NCBI GenBank assembly: GCA_010093515.1 | Contig: MU001677.1 | Span: 828,223 to 868,331, forward strand | Direction of reading: 5' to 3' | DNA: 40,109 bases | Source: Lineolata rhizophorae | Taxonomy: Eukaryota; Ascomycota; Dothideomycetes; Lineolatales; Lineolataceae | Shown here: positions 9,051 to 20,126 of the stretch, piece by piece | How positions within the stretch are numbered: position 1 is the first letter of the stretch | How the letters are laid out: every line of letters begins with the position of its first letter | Notes under the pieces: generated by a model | Seen by the model: the letters and a program-made list of their open reading frames with translations, nothing else | What the model was told of the DNA's origin: nothing | The model's database searches: none | Made by a program: the position numbers and the translations under genes

Positions 9051-12000
9051 CTATCCTGTATTCTCCGGCGCCACCTTCATAATCGCCTCAAGCCCTTTAG
9101 GAACCTGCCACCCATGCATCTGGCACGCCCTGCGAAACGCTTCGACGGCCTCTCCCATGCCATACTTCGCAGCATTCGGCGTCACTACATTGGAAGGGAG
9201 CAAAGCCAGCCTTGCGGGGCGTGGCTCCGGGTCGACGAGGGCCATGCGGACCTGGAACAGCACGTGTTCGATGCTGTAGACGGCCGACCAGCCAGAGTTG
9301 GTCAGAAGCTCCATGCAAAGCGCGCCGCCCGCGGTGACGTGACCGCCGCCGCCGTTCGCAAAGGGTAAGAAGCGCGGTTGGATGACGCGGACGAACGGGG
9401 GAGCCATGGGGTAGTCCGGTCCGAAGCGCAGTTCGAGGACGATGGATGTAACCTTGGCGGCTTTCATGTCTTGTGCGAGAGGCAACTCAGCGTCAAAGGA
9501 GTGCAGTTCGACGATCCATTGATATACCGAATTGACAAGGTCCGGGTTGAGGTAAAAGCCTAGATCGTGGAGAGCTGTGTTGTTCTGGACTCTGATTAGA
9601 TCTTTAAGATCCTGTTGTAGACGCTTCGTGGCCATTGAAGTGGCGTAGGAAGGTAGGGCAAGCAACGGGAGTTTAGACGTATCAAGAGAACCGGGGACAA
9701 AATCAGTTTGAGGAGGCCCGTGAGCGGTGCGCTTGAACAGCGAGGAAGGCTTTCTCCTGGCTGGAGAACCAGGATTGGACCAGAAAGGTTCATCGGCCGT
9801 GCTGCAGTCTTCATCATCCGTTGGCTCACGTGAATCCAAGCCGGCGTCGTCAGATTCCCAGACCAATAATGCCTTGTCCTCTTCATCTGTTGCGACCGAC
9901 TCAAAATCATCGTCTTCCGCCGTGAACTTCCTCTTCTTCGAATGCTCTTTATTTCGTTCTTCCACTGCCGGCCTCTTGCTACTATTGAACTGCTCTTTTA
10001 TGCTTCCATCTTGCGATTTCAGCTTCTTCACTGCACTAACTGCACTTAGCGGGATATGCAACGGTTCGGTAGGCGTCTGTGAAGTTATATCAAGCCCCCG
10101 CGCACACACCGCCGGATCCTGCTCATAGTACAGACCATGCGACTCGGCCCTTGAAGACTGCCTGGATAAATCGTATGAGTCACATTCTACAAACAGGTAC
10201 CGAGTCTGGATCCACTCGACCTGGTTGACGACGAGATGGGGAGTGGTGCTAACAAATTGCTTGGGTGCATTCACCACTTCGGACAAGCACATCGCTGACG
10301 TGGGGTTAAGGACGGAGTTTCTCCACGTGTGGCCGCCCAAATATTTCGTATATCCGATGCTTGTGGACGGGTTGAGTGATAGGTAGACACCATGACCATA
10401 GACGCGGCCATTCTCCTCCTTGCGGTAATGCAAACCTTCGCGGATAATCGAATGCCAGTTCCACATACGGCTGCCATGAAATGCGAACAAGCTCGGATAT
10501 TTGCGATTAGGAGCCGATTTGACCACGCTCTCCAGGAAGCGGCGCTCTTTGTCCGGCGCTCCCATGGCAATGCGAAATTGGACGTAGGTCGACGGCAGAC
10601 CATCTACGCGGTCCGTTCCCGGTATGATCTTGCCTCTGCCATCGGCGGTTTTTCCTTTGCTAATAATGCCGTCGACTTGCATGATGCAAGAACGGCAAGA
10701 TGCAATGATCCAGCGGAGTAGGCCAACGCAAGCAGGGGGCATGCGGTCTGACCAAGATGCGAGACTAGTTGTTTGAGCGGTTTTGGTAAGAAACTCCTTC
10801 ATCTCGAGGACCGTCGGCATCATGTCAATCAGAAAACGAATGGCGCCTTGCTTCTCAGGGAAGCTCAGAGAGTCGAAATTGCAGTTATAGACGTACATGA
10901 AAGCTTTGACGTCTTCTTTGTTATCGTTCCGTCCTATTGCGGAGACGTAGCTCGTCGAGGCCCTACTTCCCGTCGGAACTGTAGCTTGCGACCTGTCGTG
11001 CCTTTTTGTCTGAGCAACTGGGTTTATGGGCATTACAACGGGTGCAGCCAATTGTGCACTCGGGAAGTCCACAGCTGTGATGCGGTGGTGGAAGATCCTA
11101 TTCCGATCTTGGGGGGCCTGGATTGCAACCCAATCGCCTCGTTTAATTGGACACTTTGTACTGTTATGAATCCCGGACTCGGGGTCAAAGTATAAGGTCC
11201 TCATTTTCTCATTGAATCGGATCTTGTACGGTATCATCGTATGGTCCTTAGTACTTCCCGAGGCCGATAAAGCTTGATTTTGATTTTGTGTGCCACCCAT
11301 CTTTATGCCGTGGCTCTGGCACCGTTCGAGATGTTCCCAAGAGGTCTCGACATGCACTCCTGAAGGTGGGATCTTGAGCTCCAACCCCACTGGGTACGTG
11401 TGAGTATTAGAAGGTTCAGAATTGCCCCCGCAAACCATGTCACGGATACTTGTCGAAGGGGAGGAGCGCACAGACGAGTACAAAAAGCTGATTAGAATGT
11501 CCACCACGTAAGGCTGCTCGACTATCTCATGCTCCATGCTGGTTCCGAAGCCGAGGCTCATTAGTTGGTAGAGACAGAGTGAACTGTCGCAGACGTAGGG
11601 CTTGATAGCTTCAAGATCGGCTTGCAGCTTTTTGTGACAAACTAGGCAAAACTCGGTGCACTGGACAAAATGGCGCATTAAAAACTGCATGGCTACGAGG
11701 GGAAGGGAGAGCTTAGACGGATCGTTGTCTATTTTAAACTGGTCTCCTGTAACGATGTCTGGATAAGTAGAATCTCCGCTGTCCGGGGTATGATGGTACT
11801 TAGGGTCTGACAGCTCGTTGGCGACATTGCCTTTGCCTTGCGTGTCGTTAAAGAAAAGTTCTGCGCCATCCCAGCTCATGCCATGTAGTCGGAACATGAG
11901 CAATTGGGCAAAACGCGTGTTGAAGAGATCGGCTAGCGGCTGGGAGATAAAGCAAAGGCGGAAGTCGTTCCTCGATGGATTGCTGTGCACCAATGCTTCT

Positions 12001-13192
12001 TCATCCACGGCCACGTTCTCGAAGGCGGATACCACTTCATTGCAGGATGGCTTGTAGTTGGTTCGGTCAATCCCGACCCGAAATTCGACCAAATCGATCG
12101 ACGTCGGAGGGCCTTTGCCTTGAACTTCCACGAGTCTGCGGTAACCGTTGGGAAACTTCAAGAGGAGAACAAGATACTCCTTTGGATGTACCTTCCACGC
12201 ACGCATGGAATCCTCTGATAAGCCAAGCTTCTCGATGCGACAAGAAATAGAGATGTAACACGGCTCCTTTAGGCGCACAGCCCCTCCAAAGACGCCAATT
12301 CTGAAACCAGCCTTTTTGGCTGCCGTTAGGTCCTGATATAGAAGCTTCTGCCATTCGACCAATTTATTCGATCTAGATTTGAAGCGATTGCCCGGATTGG
12401 CAACTTCATTTGACTTTCGTACGCTCACGAAAGGCTGCTCATCGTCGAAGAATGGTTGCTCCTCGTCAGTGGTATCAGACTCCGCGCCAGAGTTCATGTC
12501 GGGGTCACCATCGTCGCCGTCATCGCCATCATCGTCATCACCGTCACCGGTGCGTAGCTTCCCGATAGCGGTTGACACGACATCCAAGAGCTGAGCGACT
12601 GTCTGGCCTGGAATCATAGGAAGTTTATCGAGAGGCTTAGCAACCGATACCGGCACATCATCCACAGCAAATACGGAAAATGTGTGTGCATCTGGATATT
12701 CAGAGACGTCTATAAGAGAGTGTTAGCGCATGAATCATTGCAACGTTCCGGGCTGAAAAATGTAGTAATGAAGTAGTGTTCGAATCCGTTGCTTGTCACA
12801 AGTAATCAAAAGAGAATAAAGAAAGGACCATAACATGTGATGTTGAGCTGGCCATGACATGCGGCCAGCGGCTTTCATGCATAGTTTGGTGAAGTACTCC
12901 CAATAGGCGTCTGCAGTATCCAAGGTGGCCCGAATTACCACCCATAACATGTGTCGCGATTACGTGTTTGGGTCGCCTCCGGGCCACAAAGGTATATCGG
13001 GAAGATGGAAGAAGCAATCAGTTTACCATTTAGAACTGCTGCGAGTGTGAACTTGAGGCCGTTGAATGTAGAAGGCGCGACCTCGAAGTGGATCTCGCCA
13101 TCGTCATCGCCACTCCGAACGCCGGAGATGATGCCGATATCGCCTTTCTCGGTTGCTGCCCGCAGGTCGGCGACGAACTGCTTACGAGGCAT
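9051..13192 (-). CDS. PARP-UBE2Q fusion: ADP-ribosyltransferase plus ubiquitin-conjugating domain
   Basis: Two exons: 13192-13027 and 12709-9051. The intron at 12710-13026 (317 bp) has a GTAAAC donor, a GCTAAC branch and a TATAG acceptor. The join yields AVLN-D-VSEYPDAHTF in frame and a 1274-aa protein. Layout: an N-terminal RWD-like module (about 1-110, with STFNGLKFTLAAVLNDVSEY) as in UBE2Q proteins; an acidic linker (DGDDDDGDDGDDGD); a cysteine cluster at about 410-434 (FCLVC, VCDSSLC); and a PARP catalytic domain with HGSRMWNWHSIIREGL (His about 800) and YGHGVYLSLN (Tyr about 831). The position of the PARP1 catalytic Glu aligns with His (PHLVV, about 880), so mono-ADP-ribosylation is more likely than chain formation. 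A KKRK nuclear-type signal lies at about 980. The C-terminal UBC domain (about 1080-1230) has GGALCMELLTNSGWSAVYSIE, matching the active-site segment of UBE2Q E2 enzymes, with Cys about 1187 intact. Both halves therefore look mostly functional. The fusion is known as a fungal PARP clade, but its substrates are unknown to me. Confidence 0.92.
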
Positions 13193-14526
13193 CTTTTGTT
13201 GAAAGATGCCCCGTGGGCATAAGAAGCAAAAGGTGCGCTGACGAGAGGATGTGATGTGGTAAGGGTGGTTGGGAGCCTGCGAAGACGTTGGAGCGTGCAG
13301 AGAGAGAGAGGGAGGGAGAGAGAAGTGTTAGTTAACGAGCACACGCGGAGGACGATTCTATGTTTGCGGCCGTGCTTTTGTTGACGGACACGTGAACGCT
13401 GCTAGCGGCGAGGAAACGGAAGGAGCGTCCAAAGTGAACAGCCAGGACGGGGCTGCTGCCTAGGAAGTCGTTAGCAGCCCCTCGAGAAGCAAGGCGAATG
13501 CTAGCCCCGCTATTTAGAGCGAATGCAGTTTTGAAGCGCGTGGAGGCTCCAGAGACCTAGCGGGTAGATGTCGGGCAAGTTATGATGGGCGGAGGAAACG
13601 CAATAGGGTACACCACCGGGGTAAGATAGGAAGTCCCATAAACGCGCGCAGGTCTTCGTGCGGCGCTAGCTGCCACGGCCCGTTCCACTCAAAGGAAGAG
13701 CCACTGAGCCACGTTAGTTTCCCATCTTCTGCAGAAATCTCGAGGGTTTCCGTGAGGCACGAGGCGGAAGTCTAAGTGGCTAGCAGGTAGGCTAGTTTTC
13801 GTGCAACGGACCAAGTCGTGCATTGATTGGTGATGCAGAAACACACTTGGAACTACGGCAGCGGCTCCGGCCGACGCTGGGGCCTTGCAAAAACGCACGA
13901 AAGTCAGTCTCGCTCGAGCCCCGAGCTCGGCATAAGCAAGTCAGAAAATATTTATGAGAGCCACGTAAAAGAGAGAACCTGGGGCTTTTGAATCAACATT
14001 TAGAGAGTCATCGCGCCGGGAGGTTGGTTGGACGTTGCCCGGCGCCAGGACCGAAGTCTTCCGCCGCTAAGAATAGACACTACGGCCCGCCACGCTCACC
14101 AAAGGCACGTCCAGAGCAGCACATACATACCCAGTCACTCTACTAGGCTACATAAGAGCTACCCGTCCATAGTACAGTCGCATTTGAGACTACATCTTTC
14201 ATGGCGTGTTCTAGTTTTACAAAGAAAATAAGTGGGATTTAAACTCATCCTAATCGTAAATTCAATCGTATATTAGTCTATAGGAGCAGGTGCACCTTAG
14301 AAATGAATTGAGCCGGAGTGACAGTCTAAATGATGAAATGCGCCAATAACCGAAGAACAAACTTTTCTTGCGCGCCTTTCCCACCATCTTCCTATCATTA
14401 CAAGATTACAGCTAGACCTTTCTATTCGAACAGATAAATGCGCGAAACAAATGGGACCGTTTCAAGTCTGTAAATGAGCGCGGAGGAAGAACAGAGCGAA
14501 GAACACCACGACTCCAACCCGATGCT
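13193..14526. other. Intergenic region: PARP-UBC promoter and MFS 3' flank
   Basis: No supportable gene in 1.3 kb; only short frames of about 60-100 codons without recognisable products. The first 150 bp form the PARP-UBC promoter. A GA-dinucleotide tract at 13299-13324 reads as a CT tract on the coding strand about 110-130 bp before the ATG, a common feature of filamentous-fungus promoters. An 8-bp inverted repeat, GCGCCGGG (14013-14020) and CCCGGCGC (14038-14045), could fold around a 17-nt loop. Confidence 0.45.
13299..13324. repeat. GA/CT dinucleotide tract in PARP-UBC promoter
   Basis: Twenty-six bases of nearly pure GA repeat (AGAGAGAGAGGGAGGGAGAG). They lie 107-132 bp upstream of the ATG at 13192. 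CT-rich tracts on the sense strand near transcription starts are typical of strongly expressed fungal genes. Confidence 0.6.
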
Positions 14527-15971
14527 TCAAGTCAACGCGAGGACACCTTGAGGCGAAACCGATTTCGCGACAATAACAGCCGCCCCTCCCGCCAGACACA
14601 AGGCGCCCGAAAACCAAGCCATCGCGTCAAAGTTACCGTAGTGGTCCAAGAACGCCCCGTTGACCGGGGGCCCGACCAACGCCGATATGCTCGCGATGCC
14701 CATGCCCATGCCCATATACGTCCCCATATTCTTAGGGTCCTCCGAACAGCTTACCAGCGCGACGGCGGCGGAGCTGATGATGGCGCCGGTGCAGAAGCCG
14801 AAGAAGGCGGCGAAGACGATGATGGACGCGTTGGTCGTGCATTGGGTCCAGCAGAAGCTGAGGATGCCCGAGGAGAAGAGGGCGGCGGCGAGGCTGTTGC
14901 AGCGGCCGAACTTGTCGGCCAGGATGCCGGGGATCACGCGGCCGAAGAAGGAGGCGCCGTTGAGGATGGCGGCCAGGTAGAAGGCCAGCAGCGTGCTCAT
15001 GTCGTGGCTCACGGCGTAGACGGGCAGGTAGAAAATGGGCGTCAGCATGCCAATGAAGCCGAGGAAGACGGCCGCGGTGAGCACGTCGTACGTGACGTTC
15101 TTGAAGGCGCGTGGGAGGAAGAATTGGTCTTTGCGGGGCGGGAGGCGCGCCTTGATCACCATGGTGGCGAAGGCGAGGATGGCGAAGGCGAGGAAGCCGA
15201 CGATGCGTACGCTCCAGCCGAAGCTTAGGCTCGTGTAGTCGAGCATCCGGCCTAAGGCGATGGGAAATATCACGCCACCGATAGAGGAGCCGGCAATTGA
15301 AATGCCCATTGCAGCGCCGCGCTTCTTGTTGAAGTATTGTGACGTGGCCGCCATGCTAGGAGCCATGGTCATGCCGTTGGAGATGCCACCGAGGATGCCT
15401 TGGGCCAACATAAACTGCCAGTATTTTGTGCAAAGAGAAGTCATCATGATTGAGAAGACATAAACGATAGCTGCGGGGCGGATAATCTGGGATTTCAACT
15501 GTCAGAACATTGACAAGTCTAAAGTTCAAACGGGGAGATAAATACTTTAGCGCCGAAACGATCGAAGAGGGGGCCGCCGAATAGAGCACCGCCAAAAACG
15601 AAGAACACCTGAACGGAACCTATCCAAGATATACTGGATGGGCTATGTCCGCTCAGTTGATTGGCCTCATAGTACGCTTGATAGATGCTATGACGAAGTT
15701 AACATTGCAAAGTCAGGAGAGGCTTGGCATTTCGCACTCACCCGAAAGAATTGATATATCCAAACGTGGCCATTAACACTAGAGAGCTACCAATCGCAAC
15801 GAGCCACGCTCTCGCGCCACCATCAGGAAAGTCTTCTTCTGTGGATGTTCCAAGGCCCTTTTCGTTGGCAAGAGCACCGGACTCGGCGCTTTCATTCTGA
15901 GGCGTGGGAGCATATTGATCGTCCGAAGTGTTCGGGCCCGAGTCTTTGACACTCTGGTCTTCTGCCGCCAT
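14527..15971 (-). CDS. MFS monocarboxylate-type transporter, three exons
   Basis: Exons 15971-15742, 15687-15546 and 15498-14527. The introns are 15688-15741 (GTGAGT donor) and 15499-15545 (47 bp, GTATTT donor). The joined product is 447 aa. After a polar N-terminus comes the signature of fungal MCT-like carriers, PDGGARAWLVAIGSSL, then GYINSFG-IYQAYYEANQL across the first splice, and GGALFGGPLFDRFGAK-LKSQ across the second. About twelve hydrophobic segments follow the usual 6+6 arrangement, for instance YWQFMLAQGILGG, GMTMAPSMAATSQYF and IPGILADKFGRCNSL. The protein should sit in the plasma membrane and move a monocarboxylate or related small acid by proton symport; the substrate cannot be read from sequence. 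A TATA-like TATATA lies at 16039-16044. The gene is divergent from a Zn2Cys6 regulator, which suggests control by that neighbour. Confidence 0.88.
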
Positions 15972-16726
15972 CGTGGAGGCACGGAAGCGAAATCAAAAAG
16001 AGACGAACGCTTCAAGGGGCTTTGAAAAGATGGATTGATATATAGATCAAAACAGCCAGTGAGAGAATGTTCGACTTCCGAACCCTTGTGGTTGTACCCT
16101 TGCTTCCGCCATGGCGGGCGAAGGTATTATATAGTGGAAAGGCATCTAAACGTTCAAACCCCTGGCTTCTTTTTGCCGGCGAAGGGATTACAATGCCGCA
16201 TATGTCAGGCCAGTCATTGAAGACTTTCGGCTTTACTGTGGCTCGAAGGAGAAAATCGCGGTGGCAAGCAGTGGCCTCTGAAACAAGTGGCTGTCGGCGA
16301 AGTCGGTGTATGGTTGGCGATATCAACCAGAGTGGCAGTCCGGAATTGCGCAGCGCCAGCGAGGCAGCGCCTTCGGCGTCGGGATATGGTCGGCCATTCG
16401 GACCAAACGCGCACAGAGAGTCGGTGATAGAGGATTGCTCCTTCGCTTAGCCGCATGTAACGATGATGGCAGTATTCGGAGAAGGGACTCCCCTTTTCGA
16501 CATCCCCGTGTTCGGAGACGGAGTCGGCCGAAGCGTCGCGCTGTGGTCGGTGCCGAACAATCAATCCGAGTCCCTATTGTCACTTTTTCATTCGGTACTT
16601 GGATCGACCGTCTACTCACCCGTCGGATTGATCTAGTTGCTCGGGAGAAGAAAGAAATCGGACGGTTGGATTGTCTTGAGACAAAGCTGGGGCCGTGATT
16701 GCTCTTTCGTGCATTGCACTGTCGCC
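15972..16726. promoter_or_regulatory. Shared promoter of MFS carrier and Zn2Cys6 regulator, rich in CGG triplets
   Basis: This 755-bp divergent region carries clusters of CGG, the half-site read by most Zn2Cys6 proteins. One is CGG-N6-CGG at 16295-16306. A run of CGG sits at 16374, 16380, 16391 and 16399. A tight group at 16513, 16519 and 16525 ends in CGGCCG (16525-16530), a palindrome with no spacer. They lie between the two start codons, nearer the regulator. Short frames in this region have no recognisable product and are not annotated. Confidence 0.45.
16039..16044 (-). promoter_or_regulatory. TATA-like box of the MFS gene
   Basis: TATATA (within CTATATATC on the minus strand) lies 68 bp upstream of the MFS ATG at 15971, a plausible distance for a short 5' leader. 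The position is the only support. Confidence 0.35.
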
Positions 16727-19413
16727 ATGGACAACACAGTCCCACCCCAACAGGAACCTGTCGCAGCACCGACCTCGCCGGACTTAACACCGCGACATAG
16801 ACGCCGCCGCCCTGCTGTGTCGTGTGTTAGCTGCCGGCGCCAGAAAGTCAGGTGCGACCGAAAGTCGCCCTGTACTCGGTGCATTCGAGGCAAACGAGCC
16901 TGCACTTACGCACCACTGGCCGCGTTGGATGCTAGTCCGCCGAACCCTCCGGACTCTCGAACCAGCAGCACTCAGAACCATCACAGCCCAAACCATGGCG
17001 CGAAACTAACTGCAGACAACTCTTCTCATAGCGCTTCACGTGACGATAGGAGTCAAACGCAGACTAGAAGCAGTCTTGTGGCAGGAGCAGGGTCTCTCCA
17101 GGGATGGAACTATCCTTCCCCTCCTCCAACCAGTAGCTCGCCGAGGAATGCTGTGGACGACAGACGATCCCGAGGCCATCGAGGCCCATCATCATGTGTT
17201 TCAGCGGGTGCTCAGAGCTCCGCTTCAGACGTCCGAGCTCTTGAAGAAAAAATCCAAAACTTGGAGCGTCAGTTGCGGGATCTTGATGTCGCACCGCCAG
17301 CCTCCAAACCTAGAACAATCACAACGTCTCCTTTTACAAATACTCGGCTGCCTATCAAGGGCACCTACTCGAAGACAAGACTCCTCGGTGAATCCCATTG
17401 GATGAATCTAAAGGACCAAGTAAGACTTCACCGGCCGACTCGAAGTGCGCTGCTTTAGGTCGAATTCTGTTGAACTGATGGAACGGTCAGTTTCCACTCC
17501 TGACGAGGGTTATCAAAACCCATGAAAATAATGCCAACTCGGAGACCTATAGAATGCACGCAAGGTGCAAGAAGATTGCCAAGACAGCAAAAACTCAAAA
17601 GCCACTTCTCGAACCCATCCCTTCCGACGTCAAGGAGTACATCCCAGCAAAGGAGTTGGCCGACCAACTTATCGAACACTACTTCCGGGCCTTTGAGTCC
17701 ACCCACAGAATCGTACATATCCCATCTTTTCGGCGGGAGTATGATCAGTACTGGATCAACCCACAATCGGCATCGATCGCCTTTGTAATCCAGCTCCTCC
17801 TCATCCTCGCCATCGGCACCTGCTTCTACCAAGGCCCGGAAGGGCTCCAACTCCGGTCGTCAGCGACGCAGTGGATCTACGCCGCGCAGACGTGGCTCAA
17901 CTCGCCCTTCGAGAAGTCGCGCATGAACATGACGGGCCTCCAGGTCCACTGCCTCGTCCTGCTCGCGCGCCAGACCAACAACGTCAACGGGGATCTGGTG
18001 TGGACGTCGGCGGGCGCGCTCCTCCGCACCGCCATGTTCATGGGCCTCCACCGCGACCCGTCCAACTTCCGCCACTTCGACTTCTTCCAGGCCGAGATGC
18101 GCCGCCGGCTGTGGGCCACGGTGCTCGAGCTCCTCGTGCAGTCGAGCCTCACCTCGGGCGGGGCGCCGCTCGTCAGCTGCCAGGATTTCGACTGCGAGCC
18201 GCCGTCCAACATCGACGACGCGCAAATGGAAGGAGGCGGTGGCGGCGGCGACGGCTCGGCGGAGCCCGTGGCCCCCAAGCCTCCCGACGTCTTCACGCAG
18301 AGCTCGATCCAGATGGCGCTGATGCGCTCGCTGCCGACCCGGCTCGCGATTGCGCACCACCTGAACGACTTCCGGAGCTCGGGCTCGTACGAGGACACGC
18401 TGCGGCTGGGCAAGGAGCTCGACGGGATCCTTCGAGCCAACGCGCGGCTGTTCCGGTCGTTCCCCGGCGGCGGCGGCAGTGCCGACGACGCCGACGACGA
18501 CGACCGCGGCTCCGCCACCCGCGCCCCGCGCCGCCCCACCCCCTTCCACACCAGGCTCCTCGACGTCCTCACGCACGACTTCGTGCTCGCGCTCCACCGC
18601 CCCTTCGCCAAGCTGGCCCGGCACGACCCGACCTACTTCTACAGCCAGACCGTGTGCCTGGAGACGGCGCTCTTCCAGCTCGGCGGCGGCTCCACCGGCC
18701 AGGCGGACGACTGGACCCGCCTGCTCGTCGTCGGCGGCGGGCCGTTCCGCGGCATCCCGCTGCGGGCCAGCTTGTACGCGGCGGCGGAGCTGGTGGCGCG
18801 GGCGGCGTCGTCGGGGGCGGGGGCGGGCACGTGCGTGGGCGGCGCGGCGCTGGCGCCGGACGCGTGGGCGGGCCGGCTGCGCGCCGCCATCGCGTTCTAC
18901 GCCGACCTCGTCAGGCGCCGGGTCCGCCACGGCGAGATGAACTTTCGCGGGTACTGCTTCATGTCGATGGTGCTGGCGGAGGCGGACGCGCGGGGCGCGA
19001 GGGCGGCGGCGGCGGGGAGGGCGGGCGAGGGGGACGGGGACGGGGAGGAGGAGGTCGAGGAGGCGGTGTGGAGGGAGGCGAGGCGGTCGCTCGGGGTCAG
19101 CTACGCGTTGCTGAAGGAGATGTGTGGGGAGTTGTTGGGGAGGGAGATCGATGTGGCGATGCCGGGGGAGGAGGGGGAAGAAGGGCAGGAGGGGCGCGGC
19201 CAGGATTCGTCGGCGGGGTTCGCGCCGAATGATCTGAGTGGGTTTGAGTGGTATGATGCGGTATGTTGGTGACCAAATTCCTTCCTTTTTGGCTTCTCCG
19301 GGGCCGAGGAATGCCTGGCTTTGATGCTGACTTCTTGAAAGGACATCGAGTTCAACTTTGACATGCCGGAGCCGTGGCTGAGTGGTATCATGCCAATGGA
19401 TCTCAACTCATAG
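16727..19413 (+). CDS. Zn2Cys6 fungal transcription factor with MHR domain, three exons
   Basis: Exons 16727-17419, 17491-19260 and 19342-19413. The introns are 17420-17490 (GTAAGA donor) and 19261-19341 (GTATGT donor, CTGAC branch). The joins read NLKDQ-FPLLTRVIKTHE and WYDA-DIEFNFDMPEPW. Product 844 aa. The binuclear cluster is complete with spacing C-X2-C-X6-C-X5-C-X2-C-X6-C (Cys about 33, 36, 43, 49, 52 and 59: CVSCRRQKVRC, CTRCIRGKRAC), preceded by basic RHRRRR. A short coiled coil (ALEEKIQNLERQLRDLD) follows for dimerisation. The fungal-specific MHR domain spans about 280-620 (AFESTHRIVHIPSFRREYDQYW, LVWTSAGALLRTAMFMGLHRDP, RRRLWATVLEL). The C-terminus is acidic and aromatic (FEWYDA, FNFDMPEPW), as in an activation tail. 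Third codon positions turn almost all G/C after about 17.8 kb. There is no ATG upstream in frame, so 16727 is the start. It probably controls the divergent MFS gene. Confidence 0.92.
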
Positions 19414-20126
19414 TTTGGACACGGCTAGAATCATACGTGCAGAAGTTTAACATGCATCACTTTTATTCATTATCCTCGTAAGATAGAATTGTCTCCGCAG
19501 CCCCCGGGAAATCCAATCCAAGGAAAAGCATCAGACGCTAAAACTACGCATGAAATGCACCATCAAGACGGCCCCACTACTCAAAACCTCACGATGCCAC
19601 ATCCATGCATAACGGGCAATCTTGAACCCCCCGGAATTCACAAACAGCAATTCAATCTACTAGCATGTCCAATTTTTGCAACAACTCATCCCACTTAGCC
19701 GACTAACCAATCATTACTCATCAGCCAAACAAGTAAAAAAAAAAAAAAACAAACTCGATAACCCACCCCAATGCACCGGCTGCAGCCCATGTATCCCCGA
19801 TACGCATCAATGCCCGCTGATGGAAAGAGCCCGACAACAGCAATACGAATCAATATGTCTAAGTCCGCCGAGCAGCGAGGGATGTGAAAACAGCATTACT
19901 TCGAACGCGGCCCCTTCCACCCCACCCCCTTTCCTAGCCACATCCCGTTCACAGCACGCGGCAACAAAACATACAGAGCAGAGTAGCTAGATATCTCCCC
20001 ATCCCACCCGCCGAACACAACACATGGCAAGCAACCAAACAAGAGAAGCGCGGACCAAGACGGGCAGGAACGACCGAACCGAGGATATAACGGAGGGGGG
20101 AGAAAAAAAAAAGAAAAACCCCTGCC
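19414..20126. other. Convergent intergenic region
   Basis: 713 bp between the regulator's stop and the stop of the histidine-phosphatase gene. It contains an A-rich tract at about 19735-19752 and another at about 20101-20118. I see no gene, tRNA or element; the short frames present are Pro/Thr-rich noise. Confidence 0.45.

Noticed and set aside
14548-15228. 226-codon plus-strand frame antisense to the MFS carrier
   Set aside because: Glu/Gly/Arg-rich translation of the opposite strand of membrane-segment codons; no recognisable domain.
17871-19232. 453-codon plus-strand frame and 356-codon minus-strand frame over the regulator
   Set aside because: Both overlap the MHR domain of the Zn2Cys6 protein in other frames and are Arg/Ala/Pro-rich shadows of GC-rich codons.
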